Source of the DNA: an uncultured Candidatus Melainabacteria bacterium
GTDB taxonomy: Bacteria > Cyanobacteriota > Vampirovibrionia > Gastranaerophilales > Gastranaerophilaceae
Length of the DNA: 64,000 nt
Direction of reading: 5' to 3'
NCBI GenBank assembly: GCA_934717745.1
Contig: CAKUZB010000003.1
Location: 1-64,000, forward strand
Below are positions 8,115 through 17,560 of the stretch, in pieces. Under the pieces are notes generated by a model. The model saw only the letters and a list, made by a program, of their open reading frames with translations, ran no database searches and was not told the DNA's origin. The stretch's first letter is position 1. Each line of letters starts with the position of its first letter. A program made the translations under genes and the position numbers.

Positions 8115-9579
8115 TTGATAACTCCTTAAAATTTTTAATATATTGAGAACTTGAAAGCAAATTACTTTCTTGAACCTCTTTGTGTCGACGTTCAATTATA
8201 ACTTCATTTGAATCTGAAAGTTTTTTATCTGTAAAAACAATTCCTGCTTTAGTTTTTAAAAGTCCTTGTTCATACTTATCTAATGGAAATTTTATTAAAT
8301 CCGGATTTTTTACCGCAATTGTTCCTGTAAATTTATTTTCATTCGAGTTAAAAATTTTACCAACATAAAAATTGGCTTTTTGCATTGCACTTCGAACCGC
8401 AGATGAACTGGAATATGTTAAAATCATTCCGTCATATGCTAATATTTGATATAAATGATTAAAGAAGTCAACAGTCCATAATGCGGGACATTTTGCTGGA
8501 GTAAAGGCATCTAAAAACATAAAATCATAACGTACCAAAGAACGTCTAACAAAACACCTTGCATCGTCTGTAATATAATTAATTGAAATTTCGTTATTTT
8601 CTAGTACTTTTAGAGTATTTTTATAACTTTTAGATATATACTGATAATATATATTATGTAAGAACGTCGATAAACTCTCCTTGCAGGATAAATTACACCC
8701 CTGTTTTTCGTAAAATTTCATAAAGTCTATCATTTTTGAACTAAAAAATGGTTTAAAGGTCTTATCGCCCAAAATTTCTTTTATGTCATCTGAAAAATAT
8801 TTATCCTGATATTGATTTAATAAATTTATTAATAAAATCATATTAACTTCATCTTTAAGTTTATATTTGTGATTATTTGGAGTTTTTTTAGATAGATATT
8901 TATCAACAACATTAATATTTGTTTTTTGATTTTTACTTACAAATTTCTTAGAATCAAACAATGGTGATACTTTCATCAATGTTTCACTCATATCAATTGC
9001 TTCAATTTGAATTTTATATCCGTTTATAAACGGTTGGTCATGTGTTTTTTCAAAATTACTTCGATTAATATTATTAAAATCTTGTTTATTATTTTTAAAA
9101 AATGAAAAATTTCTATTTTTTTCTTGATTTATTTTTTCATCTTGATTTAGAGAATCATTTAGAAAATAATTTTCTGAAACTCTAGTTAAAACATTATAGG
9201 AATGTATCTCATCGTTATATCTTGAGTTAAGAGTATTATCACCATGTATCTGCTCGTTATATTTCTTACACTGAGGGTTATCGGTATCTATCGGCTCGAT
9301 ATTTTCTGTAAGGGTGTTAGATTTTTTAAATTTTTTTTGATAAAAATTTTCTAAAAAATAATTTAAAAAACTTTTTGTATTATAACCAATTCCATAACAA
9401 ATATCTAAAATTTTTATTTCAGAATTTTTACGAAAAAAATCTTCAAAGTGTGCAGGTAAAATAAACTTGTCATAGGCCTCGCTAAAAGCACCATAAACAG
9501 AGTGATATATATCCTCATCATGTTTATTATACAGCCCTACAGAGCCGTCTAGCGTATAAAATGGCAAAACGTCTTTCAT
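8104..9579 (-). CDS. MnmC-type tRNA methyltransferase domain protein with a large repeat-bearing insertion (491 aa)
   Basis: Residues 1-80 (YTLDGSVGLYN, then HSVYGAFSEAYDKF and LDICYGIGYNTKSF) match the N-terminal methyltransferase half of MnmC, which methylates aminomethyl-U34 of tRNA with SAM. The family motif DAFTPAKCPALW near residue 360 is intact. About residues 82-186 are an Asn/Asp-rich insertion between SAM motif I and the EAIDMSETLM acidic strand. It contains degenerate tandem units such as YNEQIHGDNTLNSR and YNDEIHSYNVLTR. The typical domain is about 230 residues, so this protein is twice the usual size. It is first in an operon with the FAD oxidoreductase and lacks a fused oxidoreductase half. 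Confidence 0.75.
   Translation of the reverse strand: MKDVLPFYTLDGSVGLYNKHDEDIYHSVYGAFSEAYDKFILPAHFEDFFRKNSEIKILDICYGIGYNTKSFLNYFLENFYQKKFKKSNTLTENIEPIDTDNPQCKKYNEQIHGDNTLNSRYNDEIHSYNVLTRVSENYFLNDSLNQDEKINQEKNRNFSFFKNNKQDFNNINRSNFEKTHDQPFINGYKIQIEAIDMSETLMKVSPLFDSKKFVSKNQKTNINVVDKYLSKKTPNNHKYKLKDEVNMILLINLLNQYQDKYFSDDIKEILGDKTFKPFFSSKMIDFMKFYEKQGCNLSCKESLSTFLHNIYYQYISKSYKNTLKVLENNEISINYITDDARCFVRRSLVRYDFMFLDAFTPAKCPALWTVDFFNHLYQILAYDGMILTYSSSSAVRSAMQKANFYVGKIFNSNENKFTGTIAVKNPDLIKFPLDKYEQGLLKTKAGIVFTDKKLSDSNEVIIERRHKEVQESNLLSSSQYIKNFKELSNEI
9022..9336 (-). repeat. Degenerate tandem repeats coding a lineage-specific insertion in the MnmC-like protein
   Basis: This part of the methyltransferase gene codes for Asn/Asp/Lys-rich sequence absent from the known core. 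Between about 9181 and 9321 the same pattern (TATCTxxTCGxTATAT on the plus strand) recurs at roughly 45-60 base intervals, giving similar peptides. The reading frame stays open throughout. Confidence 0.5.
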
Positions 9580-9585
9580 AACAAC

Positions 9586-9591
9586 AGTATA
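9586..9591 (-). promoter_or_regulatory. -10 hexamer of the MnmC-like gene, leaderless arrangement
   Basis: TATACT on the minus strand is followed by GTTGTT and then ATG at 9579, again a six-base gap without a Shine-Dalgarno. No clear -35 is seen. Confidence 0.5.
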
Positions 9592-9606
9592 GCGAATTTT
9601 TCACAA

Positions 9607-9634
9607 AAAAGATACTTTGTAAACTTTGTTTACA
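9607..9634 (-). terminator. Possible weak terminator after the metallophosphoesterase gene
   Basis: On the minus strand TGTAAAC-AAA-GTTTACA overlaps the stop codon of the gene ending at 9630 and is followed five bases later by CTTTTTTG. The stem is AT-rich and the T run is displaced, so confidence is low. Confidence 0.35.
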
Positions 9635-10361
9635 TGTGGCGAGTTTCAGGATTTATAAGCATTTTAGCCAGTTTTTCAGCACCCTCAAACGGTCTTTTTT
9701 CTAAAATTGCCATTGCAGAATCTCTATCATAGTCTAAAGTTCGATGTTCTATTTCAAATTGACCATTTTTCACATCAGCCAGAACATAACAAGCGTCAGG
9801 TTTTTCAGTAAACGGTCTACCAACACTTCCGTCGTTTATAATTGTAATTTTTGAATTTGTTTGATAACCACATGGAATATGTGTATGTCCGCAAAAAATC
9901 AAGTCAGCATCTGCATCTTGAACAATATCTTCTATTATTTTAATATCCATATTCGGATAAATATTTTCATTATTTCTTCGAGGCGAACCATGTGTTAAAA
10001 GAATTTTTATTCCCTCAACTTCGATACATTTATTGATTGGCAAATTTTTTAAATATAAAATATTTTCTTCTGAAATATCCTCAACATCTTTTTTTAAAGC
10101 ATTTGCCATAATTGGTGCATCTTTGTGTAATTTATCGAACAGTTCTTCAGAAAAATTTGCAATCATTTCATCTGTATTTCCTTGAATAACAGTCCAATCT
10201 TGCGTTTTTACAAAATCAATAACTTTATTCGGTTCTGGACCTGCCATTGCTAAATCACCTAAACACAATATTCTATCAACCTTTTGTTTTTCAATATCTG
10301 CAAGTACCGCTCTTAGAGCAAACATATTTCCGTGAATATCTGATAAAACTGCAAATTTCAT
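9630..10361 (-). CDS. Calcineurin-like metallophosphoesterase, YfcE/MJ0936-type (243 aa)
   Basis: All metal-binding motifs of the family are visible in order: SDIHGN at residues 7-12, GDLAMAGPEP, GNTDEM, THGSPRR and GHTHIP, followed by NDGSVGRPF. Proteins of this group hydrolyse phosphodiesters or phosphomonoesters with two divalent metals, and the physiological substrate is usually unknown. There is no signal peptide, so it is cytoplasmic. The start has GAGGT eight bases upstream. It is divergent from ispG with only 38 bases between the starts. Confidence 0.88.
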   Translation of the reverse strand: MKFAVLSDIHGNMFALRAVLADIEKQKVDRILCLGDLAMAGPEPNKVIDFVKTQDWTVIQGNTDEMIANFSEELFDKLHKDAPIMANALKKDVEDISEENILYLKNLPINKCIEVEGIKILLTHGSPRRNNENIYPNMDIKIIEDIVQDADADLIFCGHTHIPCGYQTNSKITIINDGSVGRPFTEKPDACYVLADVKNGQFEIEHRTLDYDRDSAMAILEKRPFEGAEKLAKMLINPETRHM

Positions 10362-10384
10362 AATTACCTCATGCTTTATTTTAG

Positions 10385-10393
10385 TGTTATTAT
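10385..10393 (+). promoter_or_regulatory. Extended -10 promoter of ispG, leaderless arrangement
   Basis: TGT-TATTAT is followed by TATTTT and the ATG at 10400. The spacing is again six bases, and no Shine-Dalgarno precedes the start codon. Confidence 0.5.
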
Positions 10394-10399
10394 TATTTT

Positions 10400-11452
10400 A
10401 TGATAAAAAGAAGAAAAACAAAACAGATTTCAATAGGAAACGTAAAAATTGGCGGAGATGCTCCAATTTCCGTACAATCAATGTGTAACACTGATACACG
10501 TAATGTTAGTGCAACATTAAGACAAATTGAAGAACTTACAGATGCGGGTTGCGAGATTATTAGACTTGCCGTATTAAATAAAGATGCCGGCGAAGCATTA
10601 AAAGACATCGTAAAAAAATCACCAATACCTGTAGTTGCAGACATTCACTTTGACTACAGACTCGCTATACAAGCAATTAACAACGGAATTTCAGCGTTAA
10701 GACTTAACCCTGGAAATATCGGTAAACGAGAAAACGTTGAAAAGGTTGTTTCACTTGCAAAACAACAAAATATTCCTATCAGAATTGGTATCAATGCCGG
10801 TTCTTTAGAAAAGAATCTTAAAGAATTGGACTTAACTTTAGCAGAAAAAATGGTTATGAGTGCTGAAGGACATATAAAAATCTTACAAGACCTTGATTTT
10901 GACAAGATTAAAGTATCTTTAAAATCTTCTGATGTTGCTACAACAATTGAAGCATATAAATTATTTTCGGAAAAATATGACTATCCGCTTCACGTCGGTC
11001 TAACTGAAGCCGGTACTTTAAAAGGTGGACTTGTAAAATCTTCTGTTGGCATTGGAAGTTTATTATCGCAAGGAATTGGTGATACAATCAGAGTTTCATT
11101 GACAGAAAACCCAATTGAAGAAGTTCATGCAGGATATGCCATTTTAAAAGCCTTAAACTTACGTCAAAGAGGCGTTAACTTTATTTCTTGCCCAACTTGT
11201 GGAAGAACTCAAATTAAATTAATTGATTTAGCAAAAAAAGTTGAAGAACGATTTAAAGACTTAGATGCAAATATTACTATCGCTACAATGGGTTGTGCGG
11301 TGAATGGCCCAGGAGAAGCATCTCATGCCGATTTCGGTATCGCTGGTGGTATAAACGAGGGTTATATCTTTAAAAAAGGTGAGGTTATTGCCAGAGTTCC
11401 TGAAGACCAATTGTTAGATGAACTTGAAAAATTAATCAAAAACTCTTTATAA
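10400..11452 (+). CDS. ispG: 4-hydroxy-3-methylbut-2-enyl-diphosphate synthase IspG (GcpE)
   Basis: IspG carries out the penultimate step of the MEP isoprenoid pathway, reducing methylerythritol cyclodiphosphate to HMBPP with a [4Fe-4S] cluster. The N-terminal TIM-barrel part (GGDAPISVQSMCNTDT, VADIHFDYRLA, RLNPGNIG) and the C-terminal cluster domain (SCPTCGRT and GCAVNGPGEA) are complete. Length 350 matches the compact bacterial form. IspH, the next enzyme, is encoded at 38605. The electron donor is expected to be ferredoxin or flavodoxin. It is transcribed alone or with the small secreted gene downstream. Confidence 0.96.
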   Translation: MIKRRKTKQISIGNVKIGGDAPISVQSMCNTDTRNVSATLRQIEELTDAGCEIIRLAVLNKDAGEALKDIVKKSPIPVVADIHFDYRLAIQAINNGISALRLNPGNIGKRENVEKVVSLAKQQNIPIRIGINAGSLEKNLKELDLTLAEKMVMSAEGHIKILQDLDFDKIKVSLKSSDVATTIEAYKLFSEKYDYPLHVGLTEAGTLKGGLVKSSVGIGSLLSQGIGDTIRVSLTENPIEEVHAGYAILKALNLRQRGVNFISCPTCGRTQIKLIDLAKKVEERFKDLDANITIATMGCAVNGPGEASHADFGIAGGINEGYIFKKGEVIARVPEDQLLDELEKLIKNSL

Positions 11453-11524
11453 TTGTTAAAATATTTGTAAAGTTATGGAAACTCGCAAAATTTTAATGTA
11501 TTATATCATTACTGGGGGATTTTT

Positions 11525-11827
11525 ATGAAAATTAAACAAATTTTGTTAATATCAGCAATAAGTTTATCAATTTTGCCTGTAATGGCTTATACAACTATGG
11601 ACGAACTTACATCTCCGGAACAATTAGTTAATTATAATTTTTCTGAGGTTACAGCAGACCATATACAGTTAGTTAAGGCTCAAAATGCAAATAGAGAGTA
11701 CAAAACAGAACGTTTATTAAAAACACCATGGTACAAAAAGATTTGGTACTATCTAGACCCTGCGTCTGATGATGGCACATTGTTGCAACATGACACAAAA
11801 GCAGGTCAATCTTGGCGTGATTATTAA
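11525..11827 (+). CDS. Small secreted hypothetical protein (100 aa)
   Basis: MKIKQILLISAISLSILPVMA is a strong Sec signal peptide, giving a mature protein of about 79 residues (YTTMDELTSPEQL...). The mature part ends with an acidic, Trp-containing tail and has no cysteine or lipobox. A strong GGGGGA Shine-Dalgarno lies five bases before the ATG. The 72-base gap from ispG contains TATTAT-like sequence near 11500, so it may have its own promoter. I recognise no family. Confidence 0.75.
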   Translation: MKIKQILLISAISLSILPVMAYTTMDELTSPEQLVNYNFSEVTADHIQLVKAQNANREYKTERLLKTPWYKKIWYYLDPASDDGTLLQHDTKAGQSWRDY

Positions 11828-11864
11828 TATTCTTTTTATATAAAATTTTACTTATAAGTTAAAT

Positions 11865-13307
11865 CTACAAGTTGTATGCAATGAACTTGCAGATTTCTAT
11901 TAGTGCTGACGGTAGAACCCCAATTAGAATTGTTATCACCGTACATGTATATAGGATTACAATTGGCGAAGATGCTTTATTTGGCAAAATTTCGTTATCT
12001 ACGACCGTATTGCGTTCAAACATTAATTTGACAATATTTGTATAATAGTAACAAGAAATTACAATTGTAAGTGCCAAAATTAACAATAGTGGTATAAATA
12101 TTACACCCGAACGTATTATTGCTGAAAATAAGTATAGTTTTGCTATAAATCCTGATGTAATTGGAAATCCGGCAAGTCCAAAAATACAAAGTGCGAAAGC
12201 AAGTGTAAATATAGGATTTGAGTAGGCAAATCCCCTAAATTCAAATATTTTTGTAGAATAATTTGAATTTTCCAAAACTATAATTGCTGAGAATACACCT
12301 AAATTCATAAATACATAAGTTACTAAGTAAAATAACACTGTAGACAAGTTATATACAGACATTAGCGATAAGGCAAAAATCATATAAGAAGCATTCGCAC
12401 TTGAACTACATGCTAATAATCTTAAAATATTTTTTTGTCTGATAGCAAGAGTATTTGCCCAAATTGCCGTAACTACAGCCAATATAATCATTATAATCGG
12501 AGTTTCAAAAGAAAAACTCAAAGGAAATGCCAAAAGTCTTGCTAATATTGCAATCATTGCAATTTTTGGAATTGTCGCAATAAATGCAGACACTGAAATT
12601 GCAGCACCTTCATATATATCTAAAATCCAATTAGCAAAAGGTAAAATCGCCAACTTAAAGAATAATCCTGATACAATAAAGATATTAGCAAGTGTATATA
12701 TTAATGTCGGGTCATTTTTTAGAAAATAGTTATTTATGTCATTAAAATTAAAACTACCTGTAATTCCATATAAATAAGAAACCCCAAAAAGATAAACTGA
12801 GGTTGCAAACGCATTTGTAATCAAATATTTAAAAGATGCTTCTTTTGACAAATAACCTTTTTTGTATGCAATTAAGAAATAAAGAGCAAAACTCAATATC
12901 TCCATTGCAATTGTAAGAATTAAAAAGTCATTTGCAGACACCATCAACAAAGATGCAAGAACACCAGATAAAATTAACGCATAAAATTGAAAAGTCTTAT
13001 GATTTCTGCGTGTAACATTCTTTTTTGAAAGTAAAATAATTATAAATGAAGATATTAAAATCAAAGCCTTTATAAATACAGTAAATGTATCAGACATTAA
13101 AGATTCTTTGAATGCGTAATATATTGGCTCAAGTTGTAAAAATTTCAAAGAAATCAATGAAACTGCAACTCCTGACAGTGCAATCCATTTAGAAATTTTG
13201 TGAAATTTTACATTATAAAACATTGAAAATATCGATAACACAAAAATTGTTATCAATAAAAACATTTCAGCAAGCATTGAATTTGATATATCTAAAATTA
13301 AATTCAT
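11865..13307 (-). CDS. nuoN: NADH-quinone oxidoreductase subunit N (antiporter-like)
   Basis: A 480-residue integral membrane protein with about 13-14 hydrophobic helices, homologous to Mrp-type antiporter subunits. It forms one of three proton channels of complex I (NdhB in cyanobacteria). A conserved segment around residues 220-235 (FFKLAILPFANWILDIYEGA) matches the HxxxPDxxxGA region of NuoN. It is the last gene of the 11-gene nuo operon, three bases after nuoM. No obvious terminator follows it. Confidence 0.92.
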   Translation of the reverse strand: MNLILDISNSMLAEMFLLITIFVLSIFSMFYNVKFHKISKWIALSGVAVSLISLKFLQLEPIYYAFKESLMSDTFTVFIKALILISSFIIILLSKKNVTRRNHKTFQFYALILSGVLASLLMVSANDFLILTIAMEILSFALYFLIAYKKGYLSKEASFKYLITNAFATSVYLFGVSYLYGITGSFNFNDINNYFLKNDPTLIYTLANIFIVSGLFFKLAILPFANWILDIYEGAAISVSAFIATIPKIAMIAILARLLAFPLSFSFETPIIMIILAVVTAIWANTLAIRQKNILRLLACSSSANASYMIFALSLMSVYNLSTVLFYLVTYVFMNLGVFSAIIVLENSNYSTKIFEFRGFAYSNPIFTLAFALCIFGLAGFPITSGFIAKLYLFSAIIRSGVIFIPLLLILALTIVISCYYYTNIVKLMFERNTVVDNEILPNKASSPIVILYTCTVITILIGVLPSALIEICKFIAYNL

Positions 13308-13310
13308 ATA

Positions 13311-14831
13311 TTATCCTCCAAAAGCCCCTATTAAAGTTACAACATAAGGTTGAATAGTATCTAAAATAGGCATTGGCATTACACCAAATAAAATCACAGT
13401 TACAGAGAAAGAAAATAAAACGAAAAACTCGTGAAAAGTTATATCATTTAATCTTTCCCAGCGTTCTAATATATTTCCGTAAAATACTTTGTGCATAAGT
13501 TTTAGAGAATAACAAGCAGATAAAACCAGCACAAATATTGAAACTATCGTCAAAATTTGAATAAAATAATTATTTAAAATTGCAGAAATAAAAGCACCAA
13601 AGAATACCAAAAATTCCCCGTTAAATGCCATTAACCCAGGGATACCAATACCTGCAAGAACCAATAATAATGTAAAACCTGCAAGTCTTGGCATTACATT
13701 AGCAAAACCTCCAAGTTGAAGAATTTCACGTGTTGAAGTTCTATTATAAATAATTCCCACAACAAAGAATAATCCGGCAGAAATAATTCCATGAGCAAGC
13801 ATTAAAAAGACCGCTCCCGAAACACCTAAAACATTTACAGAGCAAAGTCCCAATAGAACAATCCCCATAACAGAAATACTTGAATATGCAACAATTCGCT
13901 TAATATCAGATTGATTATAAGCAACAATACCTGCGAAAATTATATTTAAAAATGCAAATAAAGTTAAATATGGAATAATATACAAAAATGCGTCAGGTAA
14001 TAACTGAATATTGAACCTAATAATACCATAAGCACCCATTTTTAACAGAATACCAGCCAAAAGCATACTTACAGGTGCCGGAGCATCGACGTGAGCATTT
14101 GGAAGCCAAGTATGGAAGGGAATTATTGGCATTTTTACGGCAAAACCGAACAAAATCAACAATGATGTTATAATTTGCAAATACATTGGTGCAGAATCAA
14201 AATCAAAGTTCAAAACTCTTAAATCAGCAGTTAATTCTTGTGTTGAGATAAAATTAAAGTTATACAACATTAAAAATCCGCAAAGCATAAATAAACTGCC
14301 TAAGAAAGTATATAGTAAAAATTTCATCGCAGATTTTTTAGCACTTTTATCACCCCAAAGGCTAATTAAAAAGTACATTGGAATAAGTTCAATTTCCCAA
14401 AACATAAAAAATTCAAACATATCTTGTGCACAAAATACACCCAAAATAGCACTTTCTAATATAAATATTAGGGCATAATATAAACAATGCTTCGAACGAA
14501 TAATACCTTTACTTGCGATACAAGACATCAAAATCAAGAATGAAGTTAAAATAATTAAGAATAACGAAATTCCGTCGATACCTAATGATAACGTAATTCC
14601 TAAAGAACCTAACCAATCTTGTCCCAAAACGGTAATATTTGTATCAAAATTTGATTTTAAAGAATTATCAAAAAAGACTAAAAATAAAAGTGTATACAAA
14701 AAATGACAACCGGCAAAAGTCTTTGCTATACGTCTTACAAGTACTCCGTGTCCTGAAAAAATTGGCAATAAAAAGATTATTGACATAATAAGCGGAGAAA
14801 ATATTAATATTTTTAATGATAATAAATCCAT
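13311..14831 (-). CDS. nuoM: NADH-quinone oxidoreductase subunit M (antiporter-like)
   Basis: A 506-residue polytopic membrane protein with the NuoM hallmarks FFMFWEIELIPMYFLI (proton-channel Glu), KMPIIPFHTWLPNAHVDAP and the channel lysines. It is equivalent to NdhD. It pumps protons in the membrane arm. Its ATG shares one base with the nuoL stop codon (TAATG), so translation is coupled. Confidence 0.95.
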   Translation of the reverse strand: MDLLSLKILIFSPLIMSIIFLLPIFSGHGVLVRRIAKTFAGCHFLYTLLFLVFFDNSLKSNFDTNITVLGQDWLGSLGITLSLGIDGISLFLIILTSFLILMSCIASKGIIRSKHCLYYALIFILESAILGVFCAQDMFEFFMFWEIELIPMYFLISLWGDKSAKKSAMKFLLYTFLGSLFMLCGFLMLYNFNFISTQELTADLRVLNFDFDSAPMYLQIITSLLILFGFAVKMPIIPFHTWLPNAHVDAPAPVSMLLAGILLKMGAYGIIRFNIQLLPDAFLYIIPYLTLFAFLNIIFAGIVAYNQSDIKRIVAYSSISVMGIVLLGLCSVNVLGVSGAVFLMLAHGIISAGLFFVVGIIYNRTSTREILQLGGFANVMPRLAGFTLLLVLAGIGIPGLMAFNGEFLVFFGAFISAILNNYFIQILTIVSIFVLVLSACYSLKLMHKVFYGNILERWERLNDITFHEFFVLFSFSVTVILFGVMPMPILDTIQPYVVTLIGAFGG

Positions 14832-16690
14832 TATTGCACCTCTGAGAAATACATAATTAAACTATAAACAAGCATTATTCCGCCAAAACTTATCATAATA
14901 ACGGTTAAAGCGTATGCCAAATAAGATTGGACATTTCCTGTTTGCATTTTTGATAAAAACCAAGACGACAATCTTACATTTAATGAAGAAAGATAAGTTA
15001 TTCCGTCAAAAACATATTTATCAAACAAATATGCCACTCTCGAAAATCTATTGTATGCTTTTACAACATTTGCATAAATATCTTCAATATAAAAAGCATT
15101 ATACGAAAGTTCATGCAAAACAGGTAATCGTCTTAGTAAATTCTTGTGTGTGTAAACAATATATGCAATAAATATCGCTGGAATTGCAACACAATATGAA
15201 ATAACTGCAAATAACCAGTTATCAGATTTTGGAAGAACAACCCAAAGTAATACAACCATAATTGCAAACAAGCAAGGTGATAAATTCATAATAAAATCAG
15301 GAGTTTTAACTTCATTTTCATATTTTGCTTCACCTTCAAACAAATTGAAATATAATCTAAACAAGTAATAAGCAGTCATAAAACCGACAATAATAAATAA
15401 AACGGCATATACATAATGTTTTCCATCAAGCAAAGACCCTAAAATTAATTCTTTTGAAGAAAATCCTGCAAAAAGCAAACCACTTAAAGAAAAAGCCCCA
15501 ATCAAAAATGTAATAGCAGATGCAGGAAGTTTCTTTCTAAGCCCGCCAGCATATCGAATATCTTGATTTGAATTTAGTGCAGATATAACAACCCCCGCAG
15601 ATAAGAATAACATCGCTTTAATCAAGGCATGAGAAGTTAAATGGAACAATGCAACCGTAGTTGAACACATTCCAACCGCAACAAACATCAAACCTAATTG
15701 AGCATTAGTAGAATAAGCCAGTATTTTTTTTATATCAGTTTGTGTTAACGCAGCAATCGAACATAAGATAGCAGTTGTTATACCAATTATGGCAATCAAA
15801 TCTAAAATAATATCGTTTAGAGAAAATAAAGGATAAAGTCTTATAAGCAAGAAAATACCTGCGACTACCATTGTTGAAGAATGAATTAATGCACTAACAG
15901 GAGTCGGGCCTTTCATTGCATCAATTAACCAAGTATGTAAAGGAAATTGAGCCGATTTCGCAACAGCACCAACAAGTAATAATACACAAAGAAGAATAAA
16001 AATTCCGTCTGATGTGCAACCATATAATTGTGCTGAAATATTTGGCATATCCAAAAATGGAATTGCTACATCGCTATAGTAATTGAAGTTTGTCATAAGA
16101 ACATAAGCGGTTAAAATTATCCCTGAAAGTAGTGAAAAATCACCGATTCTATTCATAATAAATGCTTTTTTCGCCGCAATTGAAACATCATTTTTCTTAT
16201 ACCAAAATCCGATAAGCAAGTAACTTGCAACACCTACAAGTTCCCAAAATATGTAAGTTTGGAACATATTTGGGCTTAAAAATAATCCAAAAATTGCAAA
16301 GTTAAAGAAATTCATGTATGCAAAATATCTCATAAAACTCTTATCATATTGCATATAAGAGTATGAATATATTTGCACAATTAAAGAAACTAATGCTGAA
16401 ATTAATAGTAACCAAGCAGAAACACCGTCTAAATAAATCCCAATATCAAAGGTAAAATTTGATAACTTCAAAAAAGGAATCGTTCTTTCATATACAAATC
16501 CTTTTTCCGCAACAGTTTTAATAAAAACTCCGATTGAAAAAATTAATCCGTACAAGGTTGATAAAACCGTAATTCCTGCCATCAAGCGTCGAGATTGCAT
16601 TACATGGAACAATTTACCAAGAATAATCAATAATGCAACCCAAATCGGTATTAAAATTATGGTATATAAATTTTCAACAAAGAAGTCCAT
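14831..16690 (-). CDS. nuoL: NADH-quinone oxidoreductase subunit L (antiporter-like)
   Basis: A 619-residue membrane protein, the distal proton-pumping subunit (NdhF). Motifs include FFNFAIFGLFLS..FQTYIFWELVGVASYLLIGFW split by short gaps, KSAQFPLHTWLIDAMKGPTPVSALIHSS split likewise, and the C-terminal lateral helix region with its terminal anchor. Length is typical for NuoL. It overlaps the nuoK stop by one base. Confidence 0.95.
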   Translation of the reverse strand: MDFFVENLYTIILIPIWVALLIILGKLFHVMQSRRLMAGITVLSTLYGLIFSIGVFIKTVAEKGFVYERTIPFLKLSNFTFDIGIYLDGVSAWLLLISALVSLIVQIYSYSYMQYDKSFMRYFAYMNFFNFAIFGLFLSPNMFQTYIFWELVGVASYLLIGFWYKKNDVSIAAKKAFIMNRIGDFSLLSGIILTAYVLMTNFNYYSDVAIPFLDMPNISAQLYGCTSDGIFILLCVLLLVGAVAKSAQFPLHTWLIDAMKGPTPVSALIHSSTMVVAGIFLLIRLYPLFSLNDIILDLIAIIGITTAILCSIAALTQTDIKKILAYSTNAQLGLMFVAVGMCSTTVALFHLTSHALIKAMLFLSAGVVISALNSNQDIRYAGGLRKKLPASAITFLIGAFSLSGLLFAGFSSKELILGSLLDGKHYVYAVLFIIVGFMTAYYLFRLYFNLFEGEAKYENEVKTPDFIMNLSPCLFAIMVVLLWVVLPKSDNWLFAVISYCVAIPAIFIAYIVYTHKNLLRRLPVLHELSYNAFYIEDIYANVVKAYNRFSRVAYLFDKYVFDGITYLSSLNVRLSSWFLSKMQTGNVQSYLAYALTVIMISFGGIMLVYSLIMYFSEVQ

Positions 16691-17016
16691 TAATTCTTTA
16701 ACTCCTTATAATTATCAATGTTAATACTTTTTTTCTCTCTATACATTAGATAAAAAATTACAAGTGCAATCGCTATTTCAACCGCACCGATGCTAATATA
16801 GAATATTGAAAAGACAAAGCCATGCAAATTTGCACTATCTGTATATGAAGCAAACGCAATAAAATTAGTATTTACCGCAGTAAGCATAAATTCTAAGCAA
16901 ATAAGAATTTTAATAATATTTTTTGAAATAATCACACCAATAGCCCCAATCAAAAACAAGATTAGTGCAAAGGTTAAATAATGATAAAGTCCTATATTAA
17001 AAATTTGATTAACCAC
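16690..17016 (-). CDS. nuoK: NADH-quinone oxidoreductase subunit K
   Basis: A 108-residue protein with three transmembrane helices and the two conserved membrane glutamates (CLEFMLTAVN and SIGAVEIAIALV). It is equivalent to NdhE and sits next to NuoJ in the E-channel region. It overlaps nuoJ by eight bases. Confidence 0.95.
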   Translation of the reverse strand: MVNQIFNIGLYHYLTFALILFLIGAIGVIISKNIIKILICLEFMLTAVNTNFIAFASYTDSANLHGFVFSIFYISIGAVEIAIALVIFYLMYREKKSINIDNYKELKN

Positions 17017-17560
17017 GTTTTTTCTCCTTTATCACATTTAAAACTGAAATTCCAACAACAGTAATCAAAATTAATACAGCAAATAAAATAAATCCTACTT
17101 GATAATTTTGATATAATCCATTTGCAATAAGCATAATTTGGTCAATACTACTAAAATCCTGTTTTTCAGGTATAAATAACAATATTGATTTTGCATTTAA
17201 GTGGAAAGCAAATTCAACGGAATACCACAAAAACATAAACAAGAATGCTGATGAGCAAAAAGCAATAAAAAATCTTGGTGCAAAAGATAAATAAGTCTTT
17301 TTGTCTTCTCTATTTGATGTAAACATTATTGCAAATAAGAATATAATAGGAACAGCCACACCATAGATTAAAATTTGAACAACTGCATTATAATCAGCAC
17401 CTAAAGAAAAGAATATTCCTCCGGCACAGAAAAATGCAATTACCGCAAATAAAAGAGTGTAGACAATTCTATTAGCAACAAGTGAAAGCAATGCAAATAA
17501 TAAAATTAAGAAAGCAAAGCCATAAAAAGTTATACTATTGATTATTTCAATTTCGTTCAT
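17009..17560 (-). CDS. nuoJ: NADH-quinone oxidoreductase subunit J
   Basis: A 183-residue membrane protein with five predicted helices and the NuoJ signature VVQILIYGVAVPIIFLFAIM. It is equivalent to NdhG. It overlaps the nuoI stop codon by four bases (ATGA). Confidence 0.93.
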   Translation of the reverse strand: MNEIEIINSITFYGFAFLILLFALLSLVANRIVYTLLFAVIAFFCAGGIFFSLGADYNAVVQILIYGVAVPIIFLFAIMFTSNREDKKTYLSFAPRFFIAFCSSAFLFMFLWYSVEFAFHLNAKSILLFIPEKQDFSSIDQIMLIANGLYQNYQVGFILFAVLILITVVGISVLNVIKEKKRG

